From: Stappia sp. 28M-7
GTDB taxonomy: Bacteria > Pseudomonadota > Alphaproteobacteria > Rhizobiales > Stappiaceae
Direction: 5' to 3'
Length of the DNA stretch: 64,000 nucleotides
NCBI RefSeq assembly: GCF_014252955.1
Contig: NZ_JACMIA010000002.1
Span: 1 to 64,000 of the forward strand
The position numbers and the translations under genes were made by a program. Shown here piece by piece: positions 35,912-44,043 of this stretch; position 1 is the first letter of the stretch, and every line of letters begins with the position of its first letter. The notes beneath the pieces are model-generated. The model had not been told where the DNA came from. It ran no database searches and worked only from the letters and a program-made list of their open reading frames with translations.

Positions 35912-36079
35912 TCAGTTCTGACCGCAGCAGCAGCCGGATTTGACCGGTTTTGCCTTTGCGGGTTCCGCGACCTGCGGTTCGACATTTGCCTTCGGCTGCG
36001 CATCGGTCTTGCCACCGCAACATCCGCCCTGCTTCTGCTTGGCCGCGTCTTGTGTCTGCGAAGTTGAACGGTCGTCCAT
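35912..36079 (-). CDS. Cys-rich 55-aa metal-binding-type protein
   Basis: Too short for ordinary gene finding but convincing: perfect AGGAGG site six bases before the ATG, and a seven-member-type ECF promoter (36112-36137) just upstream. The protein is hydrophilic, with CCGG at residues 20-23 and GCCCGQN at the end, separated by a Lys/Ala/Pro-rich linker. Paired Cys clusters suggest metal (copper or zinc) binding. No signal peptide. It is first in the unit leading to DUF5676, nuclease, phosphorylase and prs. Confidence 0.75.
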   Translation of the reverse strand: MDDRSTSQTQDAAKQKQGGCCGGKTDAQPKANVEPQVAEPAKAKPVKSGCCCGQN

Positions 36080-36111
36080 CTGGACCTCCTTTTGTTTGGC
36101 TTCGTTCTAAA

Positions 36112-36137
36112 GACGCGGCCCGACGAAAAACATTACA
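36112..36137 (-). promoter_or_regulatory. ECF-type promoter 1 (Cys-rich gene)
   Basis: Minus strand TGTAATG-N15-CGTC. The -10-like CGTC is 33 bp before the ATG. One of seven identically spaced copies in the island. Confidence 0.8.
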
Positions 36138-36263
36138 AGGATTGGCAACCTGTCGGGCTTCGTTGGCAAAGGAAAATCTGTATCGGTCGACCGTAGGAAG
36201 GCGTCGATATTGCCGACGGAGCCACCGCAACCAGGCAGGCTGTCGGCTGACCGGTGCTATCGG

Positions 36264-37427
36264 TCAAAGCAGCCGCCGCGCGGCCCATCCGATCACCTCG
36301 AAACCACGCGCGCGCCAGCCGCGCGAACGCCAGGTCCGAAGCGTGATTTCACGGGCATCTGAAATATCTCGCAGATACTGCGCCTGCAACTGCCCGGCCA
36401 AAACGCGGTCATGCGCAAAGAGGACCAGCTCCTGATTGATGAAAAGGCTTCGGTAATCGAGGTTTGCCGATCCGACGATCGACCAGCCGGCATCGACGAC
36501 CGAAGTCTTGGCATGCAGTTGACGTGGCAAGTACTCGTAGACCCTCACGCCCGCCGAGAGAAGCTGCGCATATGCCGCCCGCGTCGCCCAGCCGGCGACC
36601 AGGGGATCGCTTCTGCGTGGCACCAGCAGACGGACGTCCACGCCGCGACGCGCGACATCCTGAAGCGCCCGGTCGACCACGGTGCCCGGGCTGAAATAGG
36701 GCGACGTCAAATAGACACAGGATTGTGCCATCCCGATCAGTCCCGCATGCAGACAGGCGAGCCTTTTCTGGCACTTGCGCGAATAGCTCGGCACCAGCAG
36801 TCCTTCGATGCCGTCGGCCTCTTCGGGAATTGCGTTTGCCGGAAGCGGGCGGGCCTCCCGCCAGAGTCGAATGAAATGACTTGCGGCAAGCGTCGCCAAC
36901 GGCCCCTGGACACGCACATGGGTATCGCGCTGGCGGCTTGCACCATGAAGCCGACGCGAGTTTAACCGGCGAATGTTGAAACCGCCCAGGAAGGCATCCC
37001 GGCCATCCACGACGAGAAGCTTGCGGTGATTGCGTTGGAAATATCGCAGCGGGTGTCGGAGATCGAAGGGGCGGAACCAGCGAAACCGCACACCGCTTCG
37101 TTCCAATTCCCGCCGAAACTTGTCGAAATCCCGCTGGCCAGCACCGAAAGCGTCGAGATGCAACCGAACGTCAACCCCGCTTCGCGCCTTGGCTGCAAGG
37201 GCGGAGACAAAACGCGCGCCGACTTCGTCGGTGGCAAAGATGTAGGATTCCATCCAGATTGCTTCGGTCGCGCCCTCGATCTCCGTGATCATCGCATCGA
37301 ACAGGGCATCCCCCTCGACAAAGAGCTGGAAAGCGCCCGACCCTTCGCCCAGATTTGGCACACACATCGCTGCCCGCGCCTGTGGCATCGTCAGGGAGTT
37401 TTCGCGAGGTGCGCGCGGGGTGCTCAT
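36264..37427 (-). CDS. Phospholipase D-like / cardiolipin synthase-type protein
   Basis: 387 residues with two HKD motifs: HRKLLVVDGRDAFLGGFN and HAKTSVVDAGWSIVGSANLD, each followed by the Gly/Ser/Asn expected. This is the cardiolipin synthase / PLD arrangement, acting on membrane phospholipids. No N-terminal membrane helices, unlike classical ClsA, so ClsB-like. The start is uncertain among MSTPRAP and a later Met. It lies last in the long minus-strand unit that begins near 43.1 kb. Likely membrane remodelling under stress, with Cfa and patatin. Confidence 0.9.
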   Translation of the reverse strand: MSTPRAPRENSLTMPQARAAMCVPNLGEGSGAFQLFVEGDALFDAMITEIEGATEAIWMESYIFATDEVGARFVSALAAKARSGVDVRLHLDAFGAGQRDFDKFRRELERSGVRFRWFRPFDLRHPLRYFQRNHRKLLVVDGRDAFLGGFNIRRLNSRRLHGASRQRDTHVRVQGPLATLAASHFIRLWREARPLPANAIPEEADGIEGLLVPSYSRKCQKRLACLHAGLIGMAQSCVYLTSPYFSPGTVVDRALQDVARRGVDVRLLVPRRSDPLVAGWATRAAYAQLLSAGVRVYEYLPRQLHAKTSVVDAGWSIVGSANLDYRSLFINQELVLFAHDRVLAGQLQAQYLRDISDAREITLRTWRSRGWRARGFEVIGWAARRLL

Positions 37428-37522
37428 GATCGCGGCCTACCGCCCCACTGGTTCGGTCGCAACATCGACGTCACGATGTCGGAGCCATGCTTGCAGCGCG
37501 AAAAGGCAAGACTGCACATCCG

Positions 37523-38682
37523 TCAGGTGTTCGCTGTTTCATGGGCGCCGTGCTGGCACCCGACACAATCGCAGTTCTCATGGCTGCAACTGCGGTCCTC
37601 CAAAGGGTTGCGGTAGTGAAAACGGGCGAGCGGCAGCAGCAGTCGCTTGGGCAATGAAAGCCGATATGCCTCGCCCAAGGCAATGCCAATGTCGGTCGTT
37701 TCCAGCTTACCGATCAGGTAGTCGATCCCGCGGGGGCCCGTCCGGTTGAACAGGTACCGATTGACGACACCACCGCGCAGGCCGGGTTGCAGCGCCTCAC
37801 GCCAGGCTTTCCTGTAGTCGACGCCGCTGATCAGGCTTTGGGCCGCCAGGGGCTCGGATCGCATCGCATAGCGTAGCCCGAATCCCGCCAGCGCGTCCTG
37901 GAAACCCGCGTGTTCGCCGATCACCGGGTTTCCATCCTGCATCGCGTGCGCGGCAATCGGACTTTCCCGAAACCGCCGAAGCCTCGCGGCGTTTTCATCT
38001 CCAGGCCCGCGTGACGCTTGAAGTATTCCACGGTTGCCGCGAGATATTTCGCTTGATCGCGAAAACCTGAAAACATGCAGCTGGCCACCGTGCCGCGCCC
38101 CCGGTGCACGAGCAGATAGGCGTAGCCCTTCGGGGCAAGCTCGGTCCCGAAGGCCAGCCACGCACCATCGGCCATAGAGGTGTCAAGGACGTAGCCCACG
38201 GCGATGATATCGGCCCGCCGTGGTCCGCCTGCCAGGACCATGTTGGTCGTGGTCTTTTTCACGCGATCGTTGAATCGCACCTCGGCCCCGGCCGCGCGGG
38301 CCTGATCCAGCAAGACCCGGTAAAGCGTTCCCGGTGCGTTGCCCCGGCGCAAAAGATAGTACAGGGGCTTCGATCCATGCACTCTGTGGGCCTTTGCATG
38401 GCTGTCGAAGACGAAGCCTTCGGTTGCACCGCGATGATCGAAATCGGCGACAACACCGGCATCAGCCAGTTCGTCCAGAACGTTCTGTGCGTCGCTCCAG
38501 TTTTCAAGGCCTTGAAAGTCGTCGTGGAACCGATGGCCGACATCTTCGTGCCACTCTCGCACCACGACCCGGCGATTGGCCTTGGCTAAAACGATTGCAC
38601 AGACCAGACCTGCGGGACCAGCCCCGACGATTTCAATCGTATTGTCTTCAGGGTCGGCGGAACCTGGCGTTAGCGCCATCAT
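37523..38682 (-). pseudogene. FAD-dependent oxidoreductase (geranylgeranyl reductase-like), frameshifted
   Basis: Starts with an FAD fold (IEIVGAGPAGLVCAIVLAKA) and continues as a geranylgeranyl-reductase-like flavoprotein to about residue 240. Near 37965 the frame changes: the first frame ends soon after GFGKVRLP, while the next frame continues the protein as ESPIAAHAMQDGNPVIGEHAG to 37523. Together they give 386 residues with a one-base deletion in GGGAAAG. The tail SCSHENCDCVGCQHG is rich in Cys and His. Real mutation or sequencing error cannot be told apart here. Confidence 0.85.
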
Positions 38683-38742
38683 ACGAACCCTCCTCGATAC
38701 GATCGACGTCCTGACAGGCCGGGTTTATCTCCGCAACGTGAG

Positions 38743-39438
38743 TCAGATCCCGTAAGCCCAGGCCGGCAGGCGGCCCATATGGACCTCAACCGTCCTGACA
38801 CCGGGCACGTTTTCGACGGCAACCCGGATCGCATTCTCCTCGAAATCGCTGTCGGCGACACCCCAGACGGCGACATTCCCCTTGTGCACGGTGTAGTTGA
38901 TGAGGTTGACCGCTGCACCAGGCACTTCTTTCAGAGCCTCTTCAATCTTTGCACGCAGCACGCGGTCGTCCTCCAACGGCTCCGGCAGCGCCCCATCCTT
39001 GAGTGCCGACAAGGCGTGGAGCAGGTTCGCCCGGCTTACGATGCCGACTACTTTGTCGGAACTCACCACCGGCACGCGCTTGATCCGGTGCTTTTCCAGA
39101 AGACGCGCGATCTCTGCGACAGTCGTGTCTTCCTCGACGGAAACGACATCGCGTGTCATCACATCCTCAACGTGGTGGCTTTTGAGTTTCACGAAATCCC
39201 GGGTGGAATCGCTCGATCCGCCCAGGACTTCGAGCCACCAGGACCGGCGTGGGCCGTCGGTTTCGCGGACACGCCGCATGAGATCGCCTTCGCTGACAAG
39301 TCCCTTGAGGCCGCCCTCTGCGTCGACGACGGGCAGCGCGCTGATGTGGTGGTCCAGCATCAGGCGCACCGCGTCCTCGACTTGTCCCTCCAGCGGGACC
39401 GAGATCACGGATGTTGTCATGATATCCTTGGCTTGCAT
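38743..39438 (-). CDS. CBS-CBS-BON domain protein
   Basis: 231 residues. Two CBS domains (MTTSVISVPLEGQVEDAV and MTRDVVSVEEDTTVAEIA starts) in the first 145, then a BON domain (about 160-225, with NYTVHKGNVAVWG and VPGVRTVEV). CBS pairs sense adenine nucleotides; BON domains bind membranes or other partners. No enzymatic part. It may report energy state, which suits neighbours handling AMP and arginine fermentation. Confidence 0.93.
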   Translation of the reverse strand: MQAKDIMTTSVISVPLEGQVEDAVRLMLDHHISALPVVDAEGGLKGLVSEGDLMRRVRETDGPRRSWWLEVLGGSSDSTRDFVKLKSHHVEDVMTRDVVSVEEDTTVAEIARLLEKHRIKRVPVVSSDKVVGIVSRANLLHALSALKDGALPEPLEDDRVLRAKIEEALKEVPGAAVNLINYTVHKGNVAVWGVADSDFEENAIRVAVENVPGVRTVEVHMGRLPAWAYGI

Positions 39439-39477
39439 GTCATGGTCTCCTTCTTGGACTATTGGACGATTCTTCGG

Positions 39478-40080
39478 TCAGGTGCCGATGACGAGTTGCA
39501 GGTCTTCGCCCAGCGTGTAGGGCGGGATGTCGAGGTTGCGCGGTGCCGGCCCTTTCCGTATCCGACCCGACGTATCGTAATGCGACCCGTGGCACGGGCA
39601 GAACCACCCGCCGAATTCGCCCACCGCCGACCCATCCTGGCCCAGGGGAATACAGCCCAGATGCGTGCAGACCCCGATGACGATCAGCCATTCACCATCC
39701 TCCCCCGCCGCGCGGTTTTCATCCAGTGCCGGCTCTTCGCCACTTAGATTGGGATTCTCGTCCGTTTCATCAACAGGATCGGGAAGCTCGTCGAGATCGA
39801 CGGCACGTGCAGCCTCGATTGCCGCTGGAGACCTGCGCCAGGCGAAGACCGGGCGCCCCTGCCACTTCACCGTAATGCGTTGGCCCGGTTCGACACCGGC
39901 AAGATCGACCCTGACCGTGCCGGACGCGGTCACATCCGCTGAGGGGTTCATCGAATTGATCAACGGCCAAACCGCCGCGCCTGCGGCAATCGCGCCGGTA
40001 GAGGCCGTTGCATAATAAAGGAAATCGCGGCGCTCTGTTGCGGGTAATTGATTGGTTTCGTCATTGGTCTGGCGCATCAT
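39478..40080 (-). CDS. Rieske iron-sulfur protein (PetA-like), without cytochrome bc1 partners
   Basis: 200 residues. Twin-arginine-like start [19 protein letters not shown] followed by a hydrophobic helix (membrane anchor), then the Rieske domain with CTHLGC and CPCHGSHYD. This is the ubiquinol-cytochrome c reductase type, exported by Tat. No petB or petC adjoins it, so it may exchange into the main bc1 complex under stress, or serve another acceptor. The ATG at 40080 overlaps the fabI-like stop (ATGA). Confidence 0.9.
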   Translation of the reverse strand: MMRQTNDETNQLPATERRDFLYYATASTGAIAAGAAVWPLINSMNPSADVTASGTVRVDLAGVEPGQRITVKWQGRPVFAWRRSPAAIEAARAVDLDELPDPVDETDENPNLSGEEPALDENRAAGEDGEWLIVIGVCTHLGCIPLGQDGSAVGEFGGWFCPCHGSHYDTSGRIRKGPAPRNLDIPPYTLGEDLQLVIGT

Positions 40081-40809
40081 GATTCCTCCGATTTAGAGTT
40101 CATCTCCGCTGCGGCGACAGGGCTTTCGACGTGAACACCCGCATCGACATGCAGCACCTCGCCCGTGATGCCGCCGGTATAGTCGCTGGCGAACAGCAGG
40201 GCGGCGCGGCCCACCTCGTCGGCCTCGATGTTTCGCCGCAGGGGCGCGGCACGCGCGGTTGCGTCCAGAAGCCCGGCAAAGCCGGTCAACCCCGACGCCG
40301 CGCGGGTCATCACCGGCCCTGCCGAAATGGCGTTGACGCGGATGTTCGATGGCCCGAGTTCGTGCGCCAGATAGCGCACCGTAGCTTCGAGAGCCGCCTT
40401 GACCGGCCCCATCACGTTGTAATTCTCCACCACACGTTCGCCACCGAGATAACTCAGCGTGATGAGACTGCCGCCGCCTCTCATCAGGGGTTCGGCCAGA
40501 CGGGCCATTCGGATCAGCGAATGGACCGAAACATCCATCGCTTCGGTGAATCCTTCAGCCGAACAGTCGGTCAGGCGGCCATGAAGGTCGCCGGGCGGCA
40601 CGCTGCCCACGGCATGAAGGATAAAGTCCAGCTTTCCCCAGCGTTCGGTGATGGCATCAAAAACACCGTCGAGTTCATGCGGTGCGTTCACATCGCAGGG
40701 CAGCAGGCCAGGCCAGGCTGCGATCATTGGCGATGCCGACAACCAGACCCTTCCGGCCGGACAGATCAAGCAGTTCCGCAGGATCGCAGCATTCGTCTAA
40801 GTCAGGCAT
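40077..40809 (-). pseudogene. fabI: Enoyl-ACP reductase (FabI-like) with internal deletion
   Basis: The N-terminus LLDLSGRKGLVVGIAN-DRSLAW carries the FabI nucleotide-binding turn, but it jumps straight to LPCDVNAPHELD in another frame. About 45 codons that normally lie between are missing and the frame is broken. The join reads CCTGGCCTGGCC, so deletion between short repeats is likely. The rest (SYLGGERVVENYN-VMGPVKAALE to the end) is intact. Non-functional as a full reductase; the downstream part has Met codons but lacks the cofactor half-site. Overlaps the DUF2933 gene at its start. Confidence 0.88.
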
Positions 40810-40981
40810 CTTCGGATGCTGCCTTGGTATCGGAGGACGCGGCCTTTTTCTTCTCATGCACACTATGACTCTTGCTTGTCTTGCCATGTTTGTGTCCGCC
40901 ATGACCGTGCCCGAAAAGGTGTATCGCGGCCATTCCGCCGAAGAGGAGAACCAAAACCCAGTTCTGAGAAAGCCATTCCAT
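40802..40981 (-). CDS. DUF2933-like small His-rich membrane protein
   Basis: 59 residues, found by reading the minus strand. MEWLSQNWVLVLLFGGMAAIHLF is a single membrane helix, followed by GHGHGGHKHGKTSK with five histidines, then a Lys/Ala/Ser tail. This matches the DUF2933 pattern, small anchored proteins seen near metal-resistance genes. AAGGAGTG lies before the ATG. Its stop lies 8 bp inside the following fabI-like reading frame. Metal binding is inferred from the His cluster. Confidence 0.75.
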   Translation of the reverse strand: MEWLSQNWVLVLLFGGMAAIHLFGHGHGGHKHGKTSKSHSVHEKKKAASSDTKAASEDA

Positions 40982-40987
40982 ATTCGG

Positions 40988-42754
40988 TCACTCCTTGTGT
41001 GATACGGCGTCCGGATGGTCCGCCTGTGCAGGCGCCGTGATGACGGGGAAAGGGCCGAACATCGCGCCGAAGACACGGGCGATCCAGGCATCGCGCCCCT
41101 TGCGCCATGCGCCCAGAACCTCGCCGGTGCGCGCCGACAGCGCGCGTTCGGTGACAATCGCAAGGTGGTCTTCCGGCAAGGGGTCGCGCGTCTCGCGCAG
41201 CGTTTCGGCGGTGGATTTGACCAGCGCCATCCACGGATTCACCCGTTCGGAAAACATCGTCCGCGTCCAGCGCATCGGATGCAGGGCACGGAGCGCCTCG
41301 GCGCTGGCCGGGGTCGTCGCGGCGCGAATCCAAGGACTGACGAAAGTCGAATAGAAGGCCTCGTTGATCCGCGAAATCTGAGCGACCTGTTTCAAGGCCC
41401 CATCATCTGACGCAATGCCCAGATCATCGACCTCGCGCGGCTCGAACCGCACAGCGAAATCACCGCTCTCGCAATCCGGGTCGCCCGACGGGTTGTCGAT
41501 CACCATCTCGTAAAGCCCCGGCGCGAGCGCCTCGACCTCGTCCAGGCTTTCCAGGATCGCCCGATGCTGGAGCCGCGCGACGGAGCCGGAGACGAAAATT
41601 CCCAGATGCCCAACCCGGGGGTGGGTCATGTAGACGATGCGCTGCCCGGCTGCCTTGAGCGCATCGGTGTCAGGATAGAGCTTGCCGATCCACCCCATTG
41701 CCTGTTCGGGCGGCGTGATGTTGTCACCTTCCGAGGCGAAGATGATCAGCGGGTTGCGAATGCGTTTGAGGTCAATGGTGCAATGAGCGTCCAGTTGCAT
41801 CTCGCCCCGCTCCAGCCGGTTGCCGATGAACAGATTCTGCGTAATGCCGAGGATTTCCTCACGGCTGAGCGTGTAGTAGCCATTCCACCAGCGTTCGAAT
41901 TCGACGAACCGCTCACGCTCTGTGTCGGCATGGGCAAAGAGGGTCGCGTACTTATCCCAGATCGCCTTTTCCGGTTGCAGGGTCTCAAAATTCTGCGCCA
42001 GCCAGGCGCCGTCAAAGCGCCCGTCGCCCAGATCCGAGATCATATGCGCGGCCCAGGCCCCGCCGGTCAGCGCGCCCATCATCCGCATCGGGCTGCTTGC
42101 CGCCTCGCCCGACCAATAGCTGAGCGGTGAGCCATTCAGCACAATCGGACCGGTCAGGCCGTCGCAATCGGCGGCCAGCAGCGTGGCGGCCCAACCGGCC
42201 TGGCAATTGCCGTAGAGCACGGGGGCTGTGTCCGGGTGACGGCGCGCGACCTCGGAGACGAAATCGCGCAGGGCATAATGCACATCCGCCAGGGTCTGGC
42301 CGGGCACCGGCTCGGGAAAGAAGATCACGAAATAGACCGGGTGGCCTTCGTGCATCGCCATGCCGACCTCGCTGTCGCGCTTGAACCCGCCGATGCCCGG
42401 CCCGTGCCCGGCGCGCGGGTCGATCACGATCACCGGCGGCTTGGCCTCGTCCACGCAATCGTCCCAGCAATCCTCTCCCACCCGCGTGATCCTGAGCAGT
42501 GCGTAGTTGGCGGGCCGCTCGAAACTGCGGGCGTCAAGCAAAAGCTCGTAGTCGAAATCCAGCAGCGGCGGCATGCCCTGCCGCTCATGCGCGATCATGT
42601 TGTCGGCGCGTTCGCGCAGCGTGTCGAGGAACAGGATCCAGCGTTCAAAGGCGTCCTGAGCATAGGGCGTCTGCGCGCCCGTGCCCACATCGTCAGCGAC
42701 AGGTGCAGGGGCGTGTTCGGGCGTCTCCATCGCAAGGCGCAGGCTCTTGTTCAT
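40988..42754 (-). CDS. DUF3141 alpha/beta-hydrolase, polyhydroxyalkanoate-synthase-like
   Basis: 588 residues. Resembles DUF3141 proteins, relatives of class III PHA synthases. The nucleophile elbow reads VLYGNCQAGWAA, G-x-C-x-x-G, so a cysteine stands in the lipase-box position as in PHA synthases. A possible acid is in FASEGDNITPPEQ and a His in HPRVGHLGIF. No signal peptide. Function unproven: polymer or storage-granule chemistry, or acyl transfer. The ATG overlaps the preceding 110-aa gene (ATGA). Confidence 0.85.
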   Translation of the reverse strand: MNKSLRLAMETPEHAPAPVADDVGTGAQTPYAQDAFERWILFLDTLRERADNMIAHERQGMPPLLDFDYELLLDARSFERPANYALLRITRVGEDCWDDCVDEAKPPVIVIDPRAGHGPGIGGFKRDSEVGMAMHEGHPVYFVIFFPEPVPGQTLADVHYALRDFVSEVARRHPDTAPVLYGNCQAGWAATLLAADCDGLTGPIVLNGSPLSYWSGEAASSPMRMMGALTGGAWAAHMISDLGDGRFDGAWLAQNFETLQPEKAIWDKYATLFAHADTERERFVEFERWWNGYYTLSREEILGITQNLFIGNRLERGEMQLDAHCTIDLKRIRNPLIIFASEGDNITPPEQAMGWIGKLYPDTDALKAAGQRIVYMTHPRVGHLGIFVSGSVARLQHRAILESLDEVEALAPGLYEMVIDNPSGDPDCESGDFAVRFEPREVDDLGIASDDGALKQVAQISRINEAFYSTFVSPWIRAATTPASAEALRALHPMRWTRTMFSERVNPWMALVKSTAETLRETRDPLPEDHLAIVTERALSARTGEVLGAWRKGRDAWIARVFGAMFGPFPVITAPAQADHPDAVSHKE

Positions 42755-43083
42755 GTTCGGTTTCCTCTTGACTGGGGGTCTGTGCCGGAAGGTCTTCCAG
42801 CGAGCATCACAAGCACGAGATCCTCCGCGACATCCTCGCGCAGACCGGTCAGCAGATAGGACGCATCGCCGGGCTCGATGCCCAACGCGCGCGCCGCGAG
42901 TGACGGGGGCTGGTTCATCATTTCGACCCGGTTGAACAACGCCCGCGCCATCGGGGCGTCGGCATGCCCGCAGGTCTCGGCACAGGCACAGGTCATTTGC
43001 GAGAACAAGATCCGAAGATCATCGTCGTCGGATGATGAGTGACGGGTTCCCCCTGATTTCCGATCCATCGTCTTGCGTGGCAT
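42751..43083 (-). CDS. Unknown 110-aa protein, first gene of an ECF-controlled unit
   Basis: No family recognised. 110 residues, polar N-terminus, then CACAETCGH (a CxC-x3-CxH cluster, residues 32-40, possible metal site) and a helical C-terminus (LGIEPGDASYLLTGLREDVAEDLVLVML). AGGAG ten bases before the ATG; ECF-type promoter 49 bp upstream. Coupled to DUF3141, so the two may act together. Confidence 0.7.
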   Translation of the reverse strand: MPRKTMDRKSGGTRHSSSDDDDLRILFSQMTCACAETCGHADAPMARALFNRVEMMNQPPSLAARALGIEPGDASYLLTGLREDVAEDLVLVMLAGRPSGTDPQSRGNRT

Positions 43084-43131
43084 GGCTAGGCGACTCCTGT
43101 GGTTGAGCCTTCGGGCTTGGTCACAGAAGAA

Positions 43132-43157
43132 GACGCCGGAAGAAGGAAATCGTTACA
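43132..43157 (-). promoter_or_regulatory. ECF-type promoter 2 (110-aa gene, DUF3141 and downstream unit)
   Basis: Minus strand TGTAACG-N15-CGTC; identical in core to the copy before the second sigma factor. It lies between the sigma-factor stop and the next gene and could drive everything down to the PLD gene. Confidence 0.85.
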
Positions 43158-43175
43158 GACCCGCCGACAGGGCGA

Positions 43176-43802
43176 TCAGTGTTCCTGTCCCACGTCTTCG
43201 CAATCGGTTTCGTGTACGACGTTCGCGCAGCCTCTGGGCGGACAGGAACAATCCTCGCGATCCTCCCGGCAGCATGAGCCGCAATGCGCCGTCAGCGCCT
43301 CGCGCAGGGCAGTGCGCGCCCTGTGAAGCCGGACACCGAGGGCGTTGCGCGTTAATCCGAGATCGGCCGCCGCGGTCTCTCGATCCTCCTCGCCGAAATC
43401 TATGCGCCGGATCAGTTCGGACTCCACCGGGCGCAGTTCGGAAATCAGCCCCTCATGGCAGGTGCACAACCGCGCCATCTGGCTGGGCGCATCGGCGATC
43501 CAGTCTTCGGGTTCGCGCGCCGCCGCTGCCGCCAGACGGTTGCGCCGGGTTCCCTTGCGGTAGTGGTCGTTCAGGGTGGAGCGCAGTATCGTGTAGAGCC
43601 ACGCATCCATCCGGTCGACATCGCGGAGCTGATCCTTGCGGGTCAGCACCCGGATGCAGAACTCTTGCAACACATCCTCGGCATCCGCGCGGTTGCCGAG
43701 CCGTTTGACCAGGAACCCCATGAACGCGCCGCGCCCGTCCAACAGCGCGCGTTCCGGCGAAGTGCCGGGCACCTCCCGCGTGCGACTGTCTTGCGATGCC
43801 AT
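43176..43802 (-). CDS. ECF-like sigma factor with Cys-rich C-terminal tail
   Basis: RNA polymerase sigma factor of 208 residues. Region 2 (AEDVLQEFCIRV, then DAWLYTILRSTLNDHYRK) and region 4 (DRETAAADLGLTRNALGVRLHRART) are clear. A tail follows region 4 with Cys174, Cys177, Cys178, Cys185, Cys187, Cys192 and Cys201; the core C-x2-C-x7-C-x-C is shared exactly by the second sigma factor. No anti-sigma gene adjoins. CorE of Myxococcus (ECF44) has a Cys-rich tail that senses copper, so in-cis metal sensing is a fair hypothesis. A near-perfect FNR box lies 87 bp upstream. Confidence 0.9.
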   Translation of the reverse strand: MASQDSRTREVPGTSPERALLDGRGAFMGFLVKRLGNRADAEDVLQEFCIRVLTRKDQLRDVDRMDAWLYTILRSTLNDHYRKGTRRNRLAAAAAREPEDWIADAPSQMARLCTCHEGLISELRPVESELIRRIDFGEEDRETAAADLGLTRNALGVRLHRARTALREALTAHCGSCCREDREDCSCPPRGCANVVHETDCEDVGQEH

Positions 43803-43888
43803 GATGTCCCTGCCCTTTCCGCGTATCTTGCGCTGTCATGCAACGATGGTCTGACTGTTGCATCTTGCAGTTTCAATGCGGGCGGGCG

Positions 43889-43902
43889 TTGACATGGATC
43901 AA
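43889..43902 (-). promoter_or_regulatory. FNR/Anr-type box upstream of the sigma factor
   Basis: TTGAC-ATGG-ATCAA matches nine of ten conserved bases of TTGAT-N4-ATCAA and is centred about 93 bp before the sigma-factor ATG. The rest of the 240-bp gap to the DMT gene shows nothing clear. It suggests oxygen-linked control of this sigma gene. Confidence 0.6.
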
Positions 43903-44043
43903 ATGCGTTGCAGCCCGTCGCGCCGCTCTGAAAGACATGGGGTTTCTGTCCGCCTGCGGCAAGGTGGCTTTCGGCGGTGACGGGATGGCCAGGATGTCGC
44001 ACTGCATCCTGCCGGCGTCAGGTTTCCCTTCGGCGCGGTACGA

